Origin: Iodobacter ciconiae
GTDB taxonomy: Bacteria > Pseudomonadota > Gammaproteobacteria > Burkholderiales > Chitinibacteraceae
Length of the DNA stretch: 64,000 nucleotides
Assembly: GCF_003952345.1 (NCBI RefSeq)
Contig: NZ_CP034433.1
Coordinates: forward strand, 3,038,001-3,102,000
Direction: 5' to 3'
Below, in pieces: positions 16,693-26,510 of this stretch (the first letter of the stretch is position 1; each line of letters opens with the position of its first letter). Both the position numbers and the translations under genes were made by a program. The notes under the pieces were generated by a model. That model had not been told where the DNA came from. It worked only from the letters and a program-made list of their open reading frames with translations, and made no database searches.

Positions 16693-18081
16693 ATGCAGGA
16701 TCAGAGCAAAAAGATGTGGTCTGGCCGTTTTAATGAGCCGGTTACCGAACTCGTCAAGCGTTATACCGCCTCGGTGGATTTTGATAAGCGCATGGCTGAA
16801 GTCGATATCCAGGGTTCTCTGGCTCATGCTGCCATGCTCAATAAAGTGGGCGTGTTGTCGATTGAAGATCTGAAGTCCATTCAGGGCGGTATGGCCGATA
16901 TCCTGAACGAAATCCGTGAAGGCTCGTTTGAATGGAGCCTGGATCTGGAAGACGTGCATATGAATATCGAGCGCCGTCTGACGCAAATGATTGGCGATGC
17001 GGGTAAGCGCCTACACACAGGTCGCAGCCGCAATGATCAGGTTGCCACCGATATTCGCCTTTATCTGCGTGGTGCAATCGATTTGCTGGTGGGGCTCGTG
17101 CACGAGCTGCAAATTTCTCTGATTGATCTGGCAGAAAAAAACGCCTCTACCGTGATGCCGGGCTTTACCCATTTGCAAGTGGCCCAGCCGGTTACCTTTG
17201 GCCACCATATGATGGCATACGTAGAAATGTTGGGCCGCGATGCCGAGCGTCTTGCAGATGCACGTAAACGGGTTAATCGCTTGCCGCTTGGCTCGGCTGC
17301 GCTGGCGGGTACAACTTACCCTATTGATCGGGAATACACGGCTCAATTACTGGGCTTTGATGAAGTTTGTCAGAACTCGCTTGATGCCGTATCTGACCGT
17401 GATTTTGCAATTGAATTTACTGCTGCTGCCGCATTGGTGATGACACATTTATCGCGTTTATCCGAAGAGCTTATTTTGTGGATGAGCCCGCGCTATGGCT
17501 TTATTGATATTGCCGATCGTTTTTGCACCGGCAGCTCTATCATGCCGCAAAAGAAAAACCCGGATGTGCCAGAGCTGGTGCGTGGTAAAACCGGCCGTGT
17601 AAATGGCAGCCTGATTTCTCTGCTCACTTTAATGAAGGGCCAGCCGCTGGCTTACAATAAAGATAATCAGGAAGATAAAGAGCCGCTATTTGATACGGTT
17701 GATACCCTGACCGATACCCTGCGTATTTATGCAGATATGATGCGGGGCATTACTGTGAAGCCGGAAGCCATGGTGCGTGCGGTGAAACAGGGTTTCTCTA
17801 CCGCAACCGATTTGGCCGATTATCTGGTAAAGCGTGGCATCCCTTTTCGTGATGCGCATGAAGCTGTGGCTCTGGCAGTACATTACGCCGAGCAAAAGCA
17901 TAAAGACCTTGGTGATTTGCAATTGGTTGAATTGCAAAGTTTCTCACCATTAATTGGTGAAGATATTTTTGAAGTGCTGACGCTGGAAGGCTCTTTAAAT
18001 GCCCGTAATCACGTGGGCGGGACCGCGCCGTTTCAGGTGCTGGTGCAAATCGCCAAATGGCGTGAAAAGCTAGGCTGCTAG
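16693..18081 (+). CDS. argH: Argininosuccinate lyase
   Basis: Last step of arginine synthesis: argininosuccinate to arginine and fumarate. 462 residues, normal for this homotetrameric fumarase/aspartase-superfamily enzyme. MWSGRF at the start, [13 protein letters not shown] near 110 and the superfamily signature [12 protein letters not shown] starting at residue 280 are all intact; the catalytic serine lies in that loop. It is a single-gene unit in this window, preceded by a long AT-rich spacer and followed by palindromic repeat copy F. Confidence 0.98.
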   Translation: MQDQSKKMWSGRFNEPVTELVKRYTASVDFDKRMAEVDIQGSLAHAAMLNKVGVLSIEDLKSIQGGMADILNEIREGSFEWSLDLEDVHMNIERRLTQMIGDAGKRLHTGRSRNDQVATDIRLYLRGAIDLLVGLVHELQISLIDLAEKNASTVMPGFTHLQVAQPVTFGHHMMAYVEMLGRDAERLADARKRVNRLPLGSAALAGTTYPIDREYTAQLLGFDEVCQNSLDAVSDRDFAIEFTAAAALVMTHLSRLSEELILWMSPRYGFIDIADRFCTGSSIMPQKKNPDVPELVRGKTGRVNGSLISLLTLMKGQPLAYNKDNQEDKEPLFDTVDTLTDTLRIYADMMRGITVKPEAMVRAVKQGFSTATDLADYLVKRGIPFRDAHEAVALAVHYAEQKHKDLGDLQLVELQSFSPLIGEDIFEVLTLEGSLNARNHVGGTAPFQVLVQIAKWREKLGC

Positions 18082-18103
18082 CCCTGCAGAAGTTATTTTT
18101 CTA

Positions 18104-18236
18104 ACAAAAAGCTTAGAAGATCTGTAGACACAGAGATCAATGAGAGCACAGAGAAAACCTTGAAATATTCATCGTTTTTCTCTGTCTTCTCAGTGTTCTC
18201 TTCATCGCTCTGTGTCTGCAGATTTGAGGTTTTTAT
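18104..18236. repeat. Palindromic intergenic repeat, copy F
   Basis: The left arm (18104-18157) has AGATCTGTAGACACAGAG, GAGAGCACAGAG and AAAACC. The right arm (about 18175-18236) mirrors it with TTTTTCTCTGTCTTCTCAGTG, CGCTCTGTGTCTGCAGATTT and GAGGTTTTT. This is the most diverged copy (CACAGAG rather than CACGGAG). It begins about 20 bases after the argH stop. Confidence 0.75.
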
Positions 18237-18308
18237 TGAAAGGGAAAAATATTCGCTGAATGAATACAAACAGGTTGCTCCGGCAGCCTTTTTTCTTATG
18301 GAGCCGAC

Positions 18309-18764
18309 ATGATTGAATTGCAATGGCGCTGGTATGGATTGGCAGATTTTGATGCGCTGACTTTGTATGCCCATTTAAAGTTACGCCAAGATGTATTTAT
18401 TGTTGAGCAAAACTGTGTTTATCCGGATATGGATCAATACGATGCGGTTTCGCAACATTTATTAGGTTTTGATCAAAATGGTCAGGTGCTTGCCAGCTTG
18501 CGCCTTGTGCCGCCAGGTTTTAAATATGCGGAGCCATCAATCGGGCGGGTGATCACGCACCCGGATGCACGCCGTGGTGGGGCCGGATCTTTGCTAGTAA
18601 CAGAAGGCTTACGCTTCTCACAACAACTTTACCCAAATCAAGGCCATCGTATTGGCGCGCAATCCCATTTACAGGGTTTTTATGGCAATTTTGGCTTTGT
18701 GCCGGTGGGGCAGGAATATTTAGAAGACAATATTTCGCATATCGATATGGTGATTTTGGCTTGA
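18309..18764 (+). CDS. GNAT-family N-acetyltransferase, ElaA-like
   Basis: 151 residues, a single acetyltransferase domain. It shares the ElaA layout: a start IELQWRWYGLADFDALTLYA, LRQDVFIVEQNCVYPDMD (typical of the family), acetyl-CoA pyrophosphate loop region VITHPDARRGGAGSLLV, and a closing FYGNFGFVPVGQEYLEDNI. Substrate unknown. It stands alone between repeat copy F and a gene-free stretch. Confidence 0.85.
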   Translation: MIELQWRWYGLADFDALTLYAHLKLRQDVFIVEQNCVYPDMDQYDAVSQHLLGFDQNGQVLASLRLVPPGFKYAEPSIGRVITHPDARRGGAGSLLVTEGLRFSQQLYPNQGHRIGAQSHLQGFYGNFGFVPVGQEYLEDNISHIDMVILA

Positions 18765-19158
18765 TCTGCCAGATAAAAAGCAATAGAAGCCAGGTAGTGG
18801 CAGCTTTGCCATTTAGCAAAAGAATACAAAATAGAGGTTTGGAATGGCCCGTAAGTAGCACCAATTTCCAGGCTCAAGCTTGCAAGTATGCAGCTGTTAG
18901 GCCCTTACAAGGGCGCTTTATTCTGAAAGATGGCCTTCATATTCTGGCTCGCAATAATAAAAGCTTGTTTGATTAGCGTGTTAAGCAATTTTATTGCAAA
19001 TATGAGCAAAATATTGGCTGATTTCTTCTTTATTTGTTTGATTAAGTGGTAAGCGCTTCAATATACTCATGAAAGGGGAATCACCTATCGCTGAACCTGG
19101 CTCCCCGGCGATATGCTGTAAAGGGTAGATATCCAATCCGGGTTAAGGGTTAAATAAT
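18765..19158. other. 394-bp gap before dadA, no gene recognised
   Basis: No frame with convincing coding features is present. A short open frame at 18761-18976 has no ribosome site and no recognisable motif. The region presumably contains the dadA promoter; no operator was identified. Confidence 0.5.
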
Positions 19159-20412
19159 ATGCAAGTCATTGTTATTGGAGCTGGCGTTGTTGGCGTAGCA
19201 ACTGCTCATTACCTGCGTGTAGCAGGGTGCGATGTTACCGTGCTGGAACAACTGGATGGGCCTGCAGCCGAAACAAGCTTTGCCAATGCGGGTCAGGTAT
19301 CACCTGGCTACGCTGCGCCCTGGGCCGCACCGGGTATTCCGTGGAAAGCAGTTAAATGGCTGACTCAGGCGCATTCCCCGCTTAAGATTCGCCCGGATGG
19401 TAGTTTATTTCAGCTTTCATGGGTAGCAAGAATGCTGGCTAATTGTACGATGGAAGCTTATCAGCGCAATAAGGGCCGCATGGTCCCGCTGGCTGAATAT
19501 AGCCGTGATTGCCTGCGTGATTTGCGCGAAGCGCTTGATCTGCAATATGAGCAGCGCAGCTTGGGCACTTTGCAAGTGTTCCGTACGGCCAAGCAGCTGG
19601 AAGCCGCACAACGTGATTCGGATATCCTCAGTGCGATTGGCGTGCCCAATCATTTGCTGGGTGCACAGGGCCTGGTGGATGTAGAGCCTGCCTTAGCGCG
19701 AGTGCCGGGTAAATTGGTGGGGGCCTTGCAATTGCCTAATGATGAAACAGGCGATTGCAAAATGTTTACCGATAAACTGGCCGCACGTTGCGAAGCTGCA
19801 GGCGTTGTTTTTCGTTACGGCGTGACGGTTGAGCGCCTGCTTGCCGCAAACCAGCAAATCCGCCAGGTACTGCTTAAGAGTGGTGAAATCCTTAATGCTG
19901 ATCATGTGGTGCTGGCCGCAGGCTGTGCATCGCGTGCTCTGGCCGCTCCCTTGGGCCTGGACTTGCCGGTTTATCCGGTGAAAGGCTATTCGCTGACTAT
20001 TCCTTTGAAAAATGCCGATGCTGCGCCACGTTCTACTGTACTGGATGAGAGCTATAAAATTGCACTGACCCGTTTTGATTCACGCCTGCGTGTGGGCGGC
20101 ATGGCCGAAGTCGCAGGTTACGACAGGCGTTTGGATATGGGCCGAGTTGCCACGCTGGCGATGGTTACTAATGATCTTTTTCCTGAAGCGGGGGATACCA
20201 GCAGGGGTGAACCTTGGACTGGTTTGCGTCCAATGACACCAGATGGCACGCCGCTGGTGGGTGGCACGTCTTATTCAAATTTGTGGCTCAATACCGGCCA
20301 CGGCACACTGGGTTGGACGATGGCCTGTGGTTCTGGTCGTGTGCTGGCTGATTTGATTACCAGGAAAAAACCGGAAATCGAAAGCAGCGGCCTGGCTTTA
20401 GCGCGTTATTGA
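19159..20412 (+). CDS. dadA: D-amino acid dehydrogenase small subunit
   Basis: FAD-dependent, membrane-associated dehydrogenase that oxidises D-alanine and other D-amino acids to keto acids and feeds electrons to the respiratory chain. 417 residues. The N-terminal dinucleotide motif VIGAGVVGVATAHYL (GxGxxG at 7-12) is followed by the ETSFANAGQVSPGYAAPWAAPG segment and, near the C-terminus, GLRPMTPDGTPLVG and NTGHGTLGWTMACG, all typical of DadA. In many bacteria it is paired with the racemase dadX, which is not next to it here. Confidence 0.95.
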   Translation: MQVIVIGAGVVGVATAHYLRVAGCDVTVLEQLDGPAAETSFANAGQVSPGYAAPWAAPGIPWKAVKWLTQAHSPLKIRPDGSLFQLSWVARMLANCTMEAYQRNKGRMVPLAEYSRDCLRDLREALDLQYEQRSLGTLQVFRTAKQLEAAQRDSDILSAIGVPNHLLGAQGLVDVEPALARVPGKLVGALQLPNDETGDCKMFTDKLAARCEAAGVVFRYGVTVERLLAANQQIRQVLLKSGEILNADHVVLAAGCASRALAAPLGLDLPVYPVKGYSLTIPLKNADAAPRSTVLDESYKIALTRFDSRLRVGGMAEVAGYDRRLDMGRVATLAMVTNDLFPEAGDTSRGEPWTGLRPMTPDGTPLVGGTSYSNLWLNTGHGTLGWTMACGSGRVLADLITRKKPEIESSGLALARY

Positions 20413-20568
20413 GTTGCAGGGTGAATTAGCGCTTTATCCTGGCGTAACCTGCCATGGCTAATGACCCGGTTGTACAGATGGGGTAGGCACAAAGATGTGC
20501 TCACTCTAAATTTTTTCATTTTTTGTCAGCATTGTTCAATCATCTTTTCTCAATCTTCGTTAAAATAA

Positions 20569-21600
<1,032 letters not shown>

Positions 21601-21682
21601 TTGCTAAGAGAGTAAAGCTCAACGCGAGATAGTAGCTTGGTTTCGTTCTTAGCAAATAAAGAAACTACCCGAGCCACACTCT

Positions 21683-21920
21683 TGGTACGGGGCTTTAGAG
21701 TCCCCTTGAAACACGCCGTAGCGAGGAACAAGCGGGGCGGGGTTTCGGCAAGGGAGCGAGGCAGCGAGCCAATCCTATCCGCCGCCGACTCGATTGTCCG
21801 CAGCGAAGGGGCCTTCGTGTTTCGTGGGGCGGCCTTCTTTTGGTTCTTTTCTTGGCCGTTCAAGAAAAGAACGCCCCCGCGGTGGCTACCGCTCCAAAAT
21901 CAATGTGCCGAAGGCATTAA
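21683..21920 (+). repeat. 240-bp GC-rich intergenic repeat, copy 2
   Basis: Second copy of the element at 10931-11166, same orientation, with long identical blocks around GAGGAACAAGCGGGGCGGGG, GCCGACTCGATTGTCCGCAG and GGCCTTCGTGTTTCGTGGGG. It includes a strong TTCTTTTCTTG...CAAGAAAAGAA hairpin at 21844-21871. Several frames are open through it, but none shows independent evidence of coding. Confidence 0.8.
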
Positions 21921-21949
21921 TAAAAACAGTATTTTGTTTCTCAGGTTTG

Positions 21950-21989
21950 AAAATCGGCTCCGTGCTAGCACGTAAGCCGATTTTTTTTT
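21950..21989 (+). terminator. Strong intrinsic terminator downstream of hemB
   Basis: AAAATCGGCT pairs with AGCCGATTTT around an inner palindrome CGTGCTAGCACG, and a run of nine T's follows to 21989. It lies beyond the 240-bp repeat, so the hemB transcript may include the repeat as its 3' region. Confidence 0.85.
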
Positions 21990-22003
21990 GAATATACTTG
22001 CTG

Positions 22004-22035
22004 GCTATTGCGCTATTGCGCTATTGCGCTATCGC
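22004..22035. repeat. Four tandem copies of an octamer
   Basis: GCTATTGC is repeated at 22004, 22012 and 22020, with a fourth copy GCTATCGC at 22028. It lies between the hemB terminator and the 3' end of queC; short arrays of this kind can vary in copy number by slippage. Confidence 0.85.
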
Positions 22036-22077
22036 CGATCGACATAAACTGTTGCTCAGCGAAGCTTCGAGTTCGCC

Positions 22078-22761
22078 TTACTTTTGATAGCGAGTCGGAT
22101 CAGCTAGCCCCGCGTTGGCAAAACCAGCACTGCGCAGGCGGCAGGCTTCGCATTGGCCGCAGGCGCGGCCTTCAAAGTCGGCTTTGTAGCAGGTGACGGT
22201 GAGTGCGTAATCAACACCAAGCTCAGTGCCTTTTTGAGCGATTCCTGCTTTGGTGAGTTTCAGTAGCGGAGTGTGGATGGTGAGGTTGGAGCCTTCAACT
22301 CCCACCTTGGTCGCCAGCCTTGCCATGGCTTGAAAAGACGCAATATATTCCGGGCGGCAATCAGGGTAGCCTGAGTAATCAACGGCATTTACGCCAATAA
22401 AAATATCGTCGGCTTTCAGCACTTCAGACCAGGCCAGTGCATAAGAGAGCAGTACGGTATTGCGTGCGGGCACATAGGTCACCGGGATTTCACCGGGTTT
22501 ACCGCCGCCTACCGGTACATCAATAGTGGCGTCGGTGAGTGCTGAGCCACCAAAGCCTGCTAAATCAATTTTCAGAATGCGGTGTTCAACTGCGCCGAGT
22601 GCTTTGGCTACCCGGGCAGCGGCTTTTAGCTCGGCGTTATGCTTCTGGCCGTAATCAAAAGACAGGCAATAGGGCGCGAAGCCTTCAGCTTTGGCAATAG
22701 CAAGGCAGGTAGCGGAGTCGAGACCGCCAGAGAGCAAAATAACAGCTGGTTTTTTAGTCAT
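22078..22761 (-). CDS. queC: 7-cyano-7-deazaguanine synthase QueC
   Basis: Converts 7-carboxy-7-deazaguanine to preQ0 with ammonia and ATP, in the queuosine pathway. 227 residues. The PP-loop [12 protein letters not shown] is at residues 9-20; the C-terminal zinc site is visible in [20 protein letters not shown] (four cysteines). queE, its upstream partner, lies nearby on the same strand but separated by a CLC channel gene. No preQ1 riboswitch was recognised in front of it. Confidence 0.97.
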   Translation of the reverse strand: MTKKPAVILLSGGLDSATCLAIAKAEGFAPYCLSFDYGQKHNAELKAAARVAKALGAVEHRILKIDLAGFGGSALTDATIDVPVGGGKPGEIPVTYVPARNTVLLSYALAWSEVLKADDIFIGVNAVDYSGYPDCRPEYIASFQAMARLATKVGVEGSNLTIHTPLLKLTKAGIAQKGTELGVDYALTVTCYKADFEGRACGQCEACRLRSAGFANAGLADPTRYQK

Positions 22762-22905
22762 GATATTTTCAATCGTGTTGTTTATGGATTAATGGTGATG
22801 ATTCTGGTGTTTTGTGTTGTGTGTTTCTGATTTGGGCAAATGCCGGAAAACCAGGTTTCACCATTGTCTATCATCGCGCCGTTGCTATTGCGAAACAGCA
22901 TAGGA

Positions 22906-24213
22906 TTACTTTAATAGTTGGGGTTGAGCCAGGCGTTGCAGGGCTTTTTCCGCCAGATCATGATAAAGATTGGTGCCAAAAAGGCGTGCTACGGTGGATG
23001 AGATCATCGCGGCGGCCAAAATTGAAATCACCATCGTGTGCCCGTCTGTCATTTCTATCAAAATAATAGCCGAGGTTAGTGGTGCCCGAGTCACTGCAGC
23101 CAGCATGGCCGCCATTCCAATGGCAATCAGCTTGATATGAATACCACTATCAAACCACGGCAGAAACCAGCTGCTTACCCCCGCGCCCATAGAGAGCGAC
23201 GGGGCAAAGATACCGCCGGGTAAGCCGGTTAAAAAGGTAGCCAGCAATCCTAAAAACTTCAGCGGCAAAAAGTACCAGGCCATGGTGCCGTGGCCTGTCA
23301 CCACTTCGCTGGTGATTTCTGCTCCGCTGCCAAAAATGGGAGCGGCCAGTCCCATACAGGCAATTAAAAAGCCACATGTGGCGATAAATAAATAGGGCCG
23401 GGCTGCGCGCCACATTTTCACTTTAACAGGCAACCAGCGATCCTGATGTACGCAAAGCCAGGAGAAAAAACCACCGATTAAGCCTGCACTCACTGCCACA
23501 ATAAACATCGGCCACAAAATGCTGTAGTTAAAGCCGGGCACATAAATCCGGCCAAAATAGGTGTAATCACCTTGAATCGCCAAAGAAACCACACCGGCTA
23601 AAATCACCGCGCCTAATAGCTTGCCCGAGGTTTTTTCTTCTACCGAGCGCGCCAGTTCTTCAAATGCAAACACAATCCCAGCGAGAGGCGTATTAAATGC
23701 GGCGGCAATCCCCGCTGCACCGCCAGCCAGAATCAGCTGGCGGCGAAATACAGCATCAGATAAAGGAATAAAGCACCGGCAGGCATACATTAAGCTTGCG
23801 CCAATTTGTACCGTAGGGCCTTCACGCCCTAACACAAAGCCACACCCCAGCCCTGCAACGACACCGATAAACTTGGCACAGGCGATGCGTAAACTAAGCA
23901 GTTGCCGGATAAGAGCTGGCTGATTGGTTACTTGTAGGGCGGCCATGGCCTGGGGAATGCCGCTGCCTTCCGAGCCTTTGCCCATTTTTTGCATCAGCCA
24001 GCGTATGGCCATTCCGCCGCAGGGCAAGGCAAAAAAAGGCCACCATGCCCAGCGAGTACTCATGCTTTGGAATATTGTCAGTGCACCATCAGCTACCTTG
24101 GCCAAAACAACGGCCACAAGACCAACCATTGCGGCACCAAACCAGAGAGCCAGTGTGGCGCGGCTGCGTTCTGGTAAGCGTTTAATGCGTACCAGCCAAC
24201 GTTTCCAATACAT
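22906..24213 (-). CDS. CLC-family chloride channel/antiporter
   Basis: 435 residues with about ten or more hydrophobic helices. The three anion-path motifs are present: GSGIP (83-87), GREGP (129-133, containing the gating glutamate) and GGIFAPSLSMG (about 345-355). An EE pair in AFEELARSV is near the proton-glutamate position of the E. coli antiporter, so a Cl-/H+ exchanger is possible but unproven. It is the short form without CBS domains. It lies between queE and queC, 12 bases after queE, with no known link to queuosine. Confidence 0.9.
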   Translation of the reverse strand: MYWKRWLVRIKRLPERSRATLALWFGAAMVGLVAVVLAKVADGALTIFQSMSTRWAWWPFFALPCGGMAIRWLMQKMGKGSEGSGIPQAMAALQVTNQPALIRQLLSLRIACAKFIGVVAGLGCGFVLGREGPTVQIGASLMYACRCFIPLSDAVFRRQLILAGGAAGIAAAFNTPLAGIVFAFEELARSVEEKTSGKLLGAVILAGVVSLAIQGDYTYFGRIYVPGFNYSILWPMFIVAVSAGLIGGFFSWLCVHQDRWLPVKVKMWRAARPYLFIATCGFLIACMGLAAPIFGSGAEITSEVVTGHGTMAWYFLPLKFLGLLATFLTGLPGGIFAPSLSMGAGVSSWFLPWFDSGIHIKLIAIGMAAMLAAVTRAPLTSAIILIEMTDGHTMVISILAAAMISSTVARLFGTNLYHDLAEKALQRLAQPQLLK

Positions 24214-24224
24214 GAGTTTGCCTG

Positions 24225-24869
24225 TTAAACGCCGGGACGTTCACCCCAGAGGATTTTGTGTAATTGCACTTGCATACGTACTGGTAAATGATCTTCCAGC
24301 ACCCAGGCGGCGAGGTTTGCGGGCGGGAGGGTTTCCCAGACAGGTGACATCAACACAGGGGCCAGCGTTTCTAAGCGCCGCTCGCGGATTAAATCGCGTG
24401 CCCATTCGTAATCATTACGATCGCACAAAACAAATTTGATTTCGTCTTGTTTGCTCAAGTAATCAAGGTTTTTCCAGTGCATTTTGGATAATTCACCTGA
24501 GCCGGGGGTTTTGATATCCAGAATGCGCGAAACACGCGGATCGACATCGGCAATGGACAAAGCACCGCTGGTTTCCAGGCTGAGTGAATAACCGGCATCG
24601 CAAAGTAAACGCATCAGCTCATGCACGCCTTTTTGTGCCAGTGGTTCGCCGCCGGTGACGCAAATATGGTGAGTGTTAAATGAGGCAATTTTATCGAGGA
24701 TGGTTTGAAAAGATTGTGTCTCACCACCGGTAAAAGCATAGGTGCTGTCGCAATAGCCACAGCGCAGCGGACAGCCGGTCAGGCGGACAAACACTGTAGG
24801 CAGGCCCATACGGGTGGTTTCGCCCTGTAATGAGCAGAAAATTTCGGTAATACGTAATGCGTCTTTCAA
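24225..24869 (-). CDS. queE: 7-carboxy-7-deazaguanine synthase QueE
   Basis: Radical-SAM enzyme that contracts 6-carboxytetrahydropterin to 7-carboxy-7-deazaguanine. 214 residues. The [4Fe-4S] cysteines are in TGCPLRCGYCDS (Cys33, Cys37, Cys40); ITEIFCSLQGE at the start and VTGGEPLAQ near 80 are family marks. It lies downstream of the Tol-Pal operon (cpoB), a link also common in gammaproteobacteria, but an intrinsic terminator separates them here. The CLC gene follows after 11 bases. Confidence 0.96.
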   Translation of the reverse strand: MKDALRITEIFCSLQGETTRMGLPTVFVRLTGCPLRCGYCDSTYAFTGGETQSFQTILDKIASFNTHHICVTGGEPLAQKGVHELMRLLCDAGYSLSLETSGALSIADVDPRVSRILDIKTPGSGELSKMHWKNLDYLSKQDEIKFVLCDRNDYEWARDLIRERRLETLAPVLMSPVWETLPPANLAAWVLEDHLPVRMQVQLHKILWGERPGV

Positions 24870-24930
24870 GAGAAGCTCCTAAGCCAGCGGCAACATCTGT
24901 TGCATGGCAAACCGGAAAACAGTCCGGTGG

Positions 24931-24964
24931 AAATAAAAACGGCGTCAACCTAACCGGTGACGCC
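24931..24964 (-). terminator. Terminator after cpoB
   Basis: GGCGTCA...TGACGCC (24941-24964, with an inner CCGGTTAGG) followed on the minus strand by a run of T's (24932-24939). It ends the Tol-Pal transcript before queE. Confidence 0.85.
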
Positions 24965-25045
24965 GGGTAAAAATGTGGGCGTTGCAACATCTCAGTGGGG
25001 CAATTTTACGCAGTTTTAATGTTTTCAGCGTTGTTTTAATTACAC

Positions 25046-25774
25046 TTAATCGGTGGCAAGCAACGCTTTTTTGGCTGCAGCGGCTTTTTCTGCCTGAGGG
25101 TATTTCTCAATGAGTTGTAACAGGAAGCGGCGCGATGATTTTTTATCACCCTGGGCATTGGCAATAACCGCCAGGCCGAAGAGGGCATCAGGGGCGTGGG
25201 TTTCGTCATTACCGGACAGCACCTGTTGATAAGAGGTCTGTGCACCCTTATAGCTTTTGAGAGCTGTCTGGCTTACTCCCATCCAGTAATAGGCGGTAGG
25301 AAGCTGGGCGCTGCCGGTGTTTTCATTAATAAATTTATGCAGGCCAACAACTGCCTCTTTGTGCTTGCCTGAGCGGGTGAGCTGCACGATATCATCTAAC
25401 TGTTGCTGCTCTGACACAACGGCAGCGGCTTTACTTTCTGCTTTTGCCAGCTCCATGGCGCGCATCCTTGCATCCAGATCGGTATAAAGATCTTTCTGGC
25501 GTTTGGCGGCTTCGTCCAGATTAAATTGCAGTACTTCATTTTGTCCGCGCAAGGTGGAGATTTCCTGGCGCAGTTTTTCTATTTGTCCCACTAATTCTAT
25601 GGCGCGGCTATTGCTCGCCTCCAATTGCATCAGGCGATCATCAGTCTTTTTTTGTACCTGGGTTTGAGCATTGCGCAGATCATTTAACTGCTGGCGCGCT
25701 TCATTGTCATCAAAAAGACCAGCGTGAGCCTGCACAGAGAAGGCAAGCAAGAACAGAGTAGCAATTCGTTTCAT
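25046..25774 (-). CDS. cpoB: Cell division coordinator CpoB (YbgF)
   Basis: Periplasmic protein that links the Tol machine with peptidoglycan synthesis at the septum. 242 residues from the ATG chosen. Signal peptide 1-18 (LFLLAFSVQAHA), an N-terminal coiled coil (about 20-95, rich in Q/L/E) for trimerisation, and C-terminal TPR repeats (about 115-240: PTAYYWMGVSQTALKSYKGA, then DALFGLAVIANAQGDK). The frame is open further upstream into pal, but that would remove the signal peptide. It is the last gene of the tol-pal operon. Confidence 0.93.
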   Translation of the reverse strand: MKRIATLFLLAFSVQAHAGLFDDNEARQQLNDLRNAQTQVQKKTDDRLMQLEASNSRAIELVGQIEKLRQEISTLRGQNEVLQFNLDEAAKRQKDLYTDLDARMRAMELAKAESKAAAVVSEQQQLDDIVQLTRSGKHKEAVVGLHKFINENTGSAQLPTAYYWMGVSQTALKSYKGAQTSYQQVLSGNDETHAPDALFGLAVIANAQGDKKSSRRFLLQLIEKYPQAEKAAAAKKALLATD

Positions 25775-25865
25775 AGATTCGATCTGATGTGAAGTTGAAA
25801 ACGCGCGGACGAGCATCTGCTCGTCCGTGGTAGAGACTATGACTTTTTTCAGCTTGCGACAATGG

Positions 25866-26414
25866 TTACTGCGCAGTTTCTCCGTTGTAAACAATTTCTG
25901 CGCGGCGATTACGCTCATGGGTGACATCACTATCACCTGCTTCAAGCGGGCGCTCTTCACCAAAGCTTACGGTTTCGATCTGGCCATCTGATACGCCAAG
26001 TACATTTAGCATTTTGCGTACCGAATCTGCACGTTTCTGGCCCAGCGCCAGGTTGTATTCTGCTGTGCCACGCTCATCGGTATGGCCTTGCAGGATGATC
26101 TTGGCGTCCTTATGGGTGTTCAGGTATTTTGCATGAGCTTGAACTAACTCATGGAAATCCGGGCGCACAATAAAGGAGTCAAAATCAAAATATATACGGC
26201 GGCTGGACAAGATATTGTTCGGGTCTGTCAGCTCGGTAAAGGATTTTGTTGCCCCCTGAGTCAGATCCACCGTTGCCGGGGTTGTATTTGCTGCCGTATT
26301 ACTGCTGGTGTTTGTGGAGCCGGTATTGTCTGCCGGTGGTGGCGTTGGTATCGGAGTACTTGCGCAAGCGGCCAGTAATGCAGTCATGATTAAACTAAGC
26401 GCTACTTTCTTCAC
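25866..26414 (-). CDS. pal: Peptidoglycan-associated lipoprotein Pal
   Basis: Outer-membrane lipoprotein that binds diaminopimelate-containing peptidoglycan and TolB. 182 residues. The lipobox LAAC ends at Cys17; a Pro/Thr/Asn-rich linker (18-60) follows, then the OmpA-like domain (about 70-180) with IYFDFDS, ILQGHTDERGTAEYN and ALGQKRADSVRK, which carry the peptidoglycan-binding Asp and Arg. It lies between tolB and cpoB in the standard order. Confidence 0.97.
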   Translation of the reverse strand: MKKVALSLIMTALLAACASTPIPTPPPADNTGSTNTSSNTAANTTPATVDLTQGATKSFTELTDPNNILSSRRIYFDFDSFIVRPDFHELVQAHAKYLNTHKDAKIILQGHTDERGTAEYNLALGQKRADSVRKMLNVLGVSDGQIETVSFGEERPLEAGDSDVTHERNRRAEIVYNGETAQ

Positions 26415-26510
26415 TGTGTTTCTTCCTTAGGTCTTACATCTTAATGAAATAAAGCTAAGCTTTTGGGCTGTACGACATGTAGCTTAGCAAAGGTTCCGTA
26501 ATTGGTATCT

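Noticed and set aside
18761-18976. 71-codon frame after the GNAT gene
   Set aside because: No ribosome site or motif; it overlaps the stop of the preceding gene and lies in the dadA upstream spacer.
21637-21975. Small protein frame across the second 240-bp repeat
   Set aside because: Same reason as for the first copy; it also runs into the hemB-side terminator.
22004-22035. CRISPR-like array
   Set aside because: Units are eight bases and contiguous, without spacers; there are no cas genes.
24870-25045. preQ1 riboswitch in front of queE
   Set aside because: The only structure is a GC stem followed by T's, explained as the cpoB terminator; the preQ1 aptamer core was not found.
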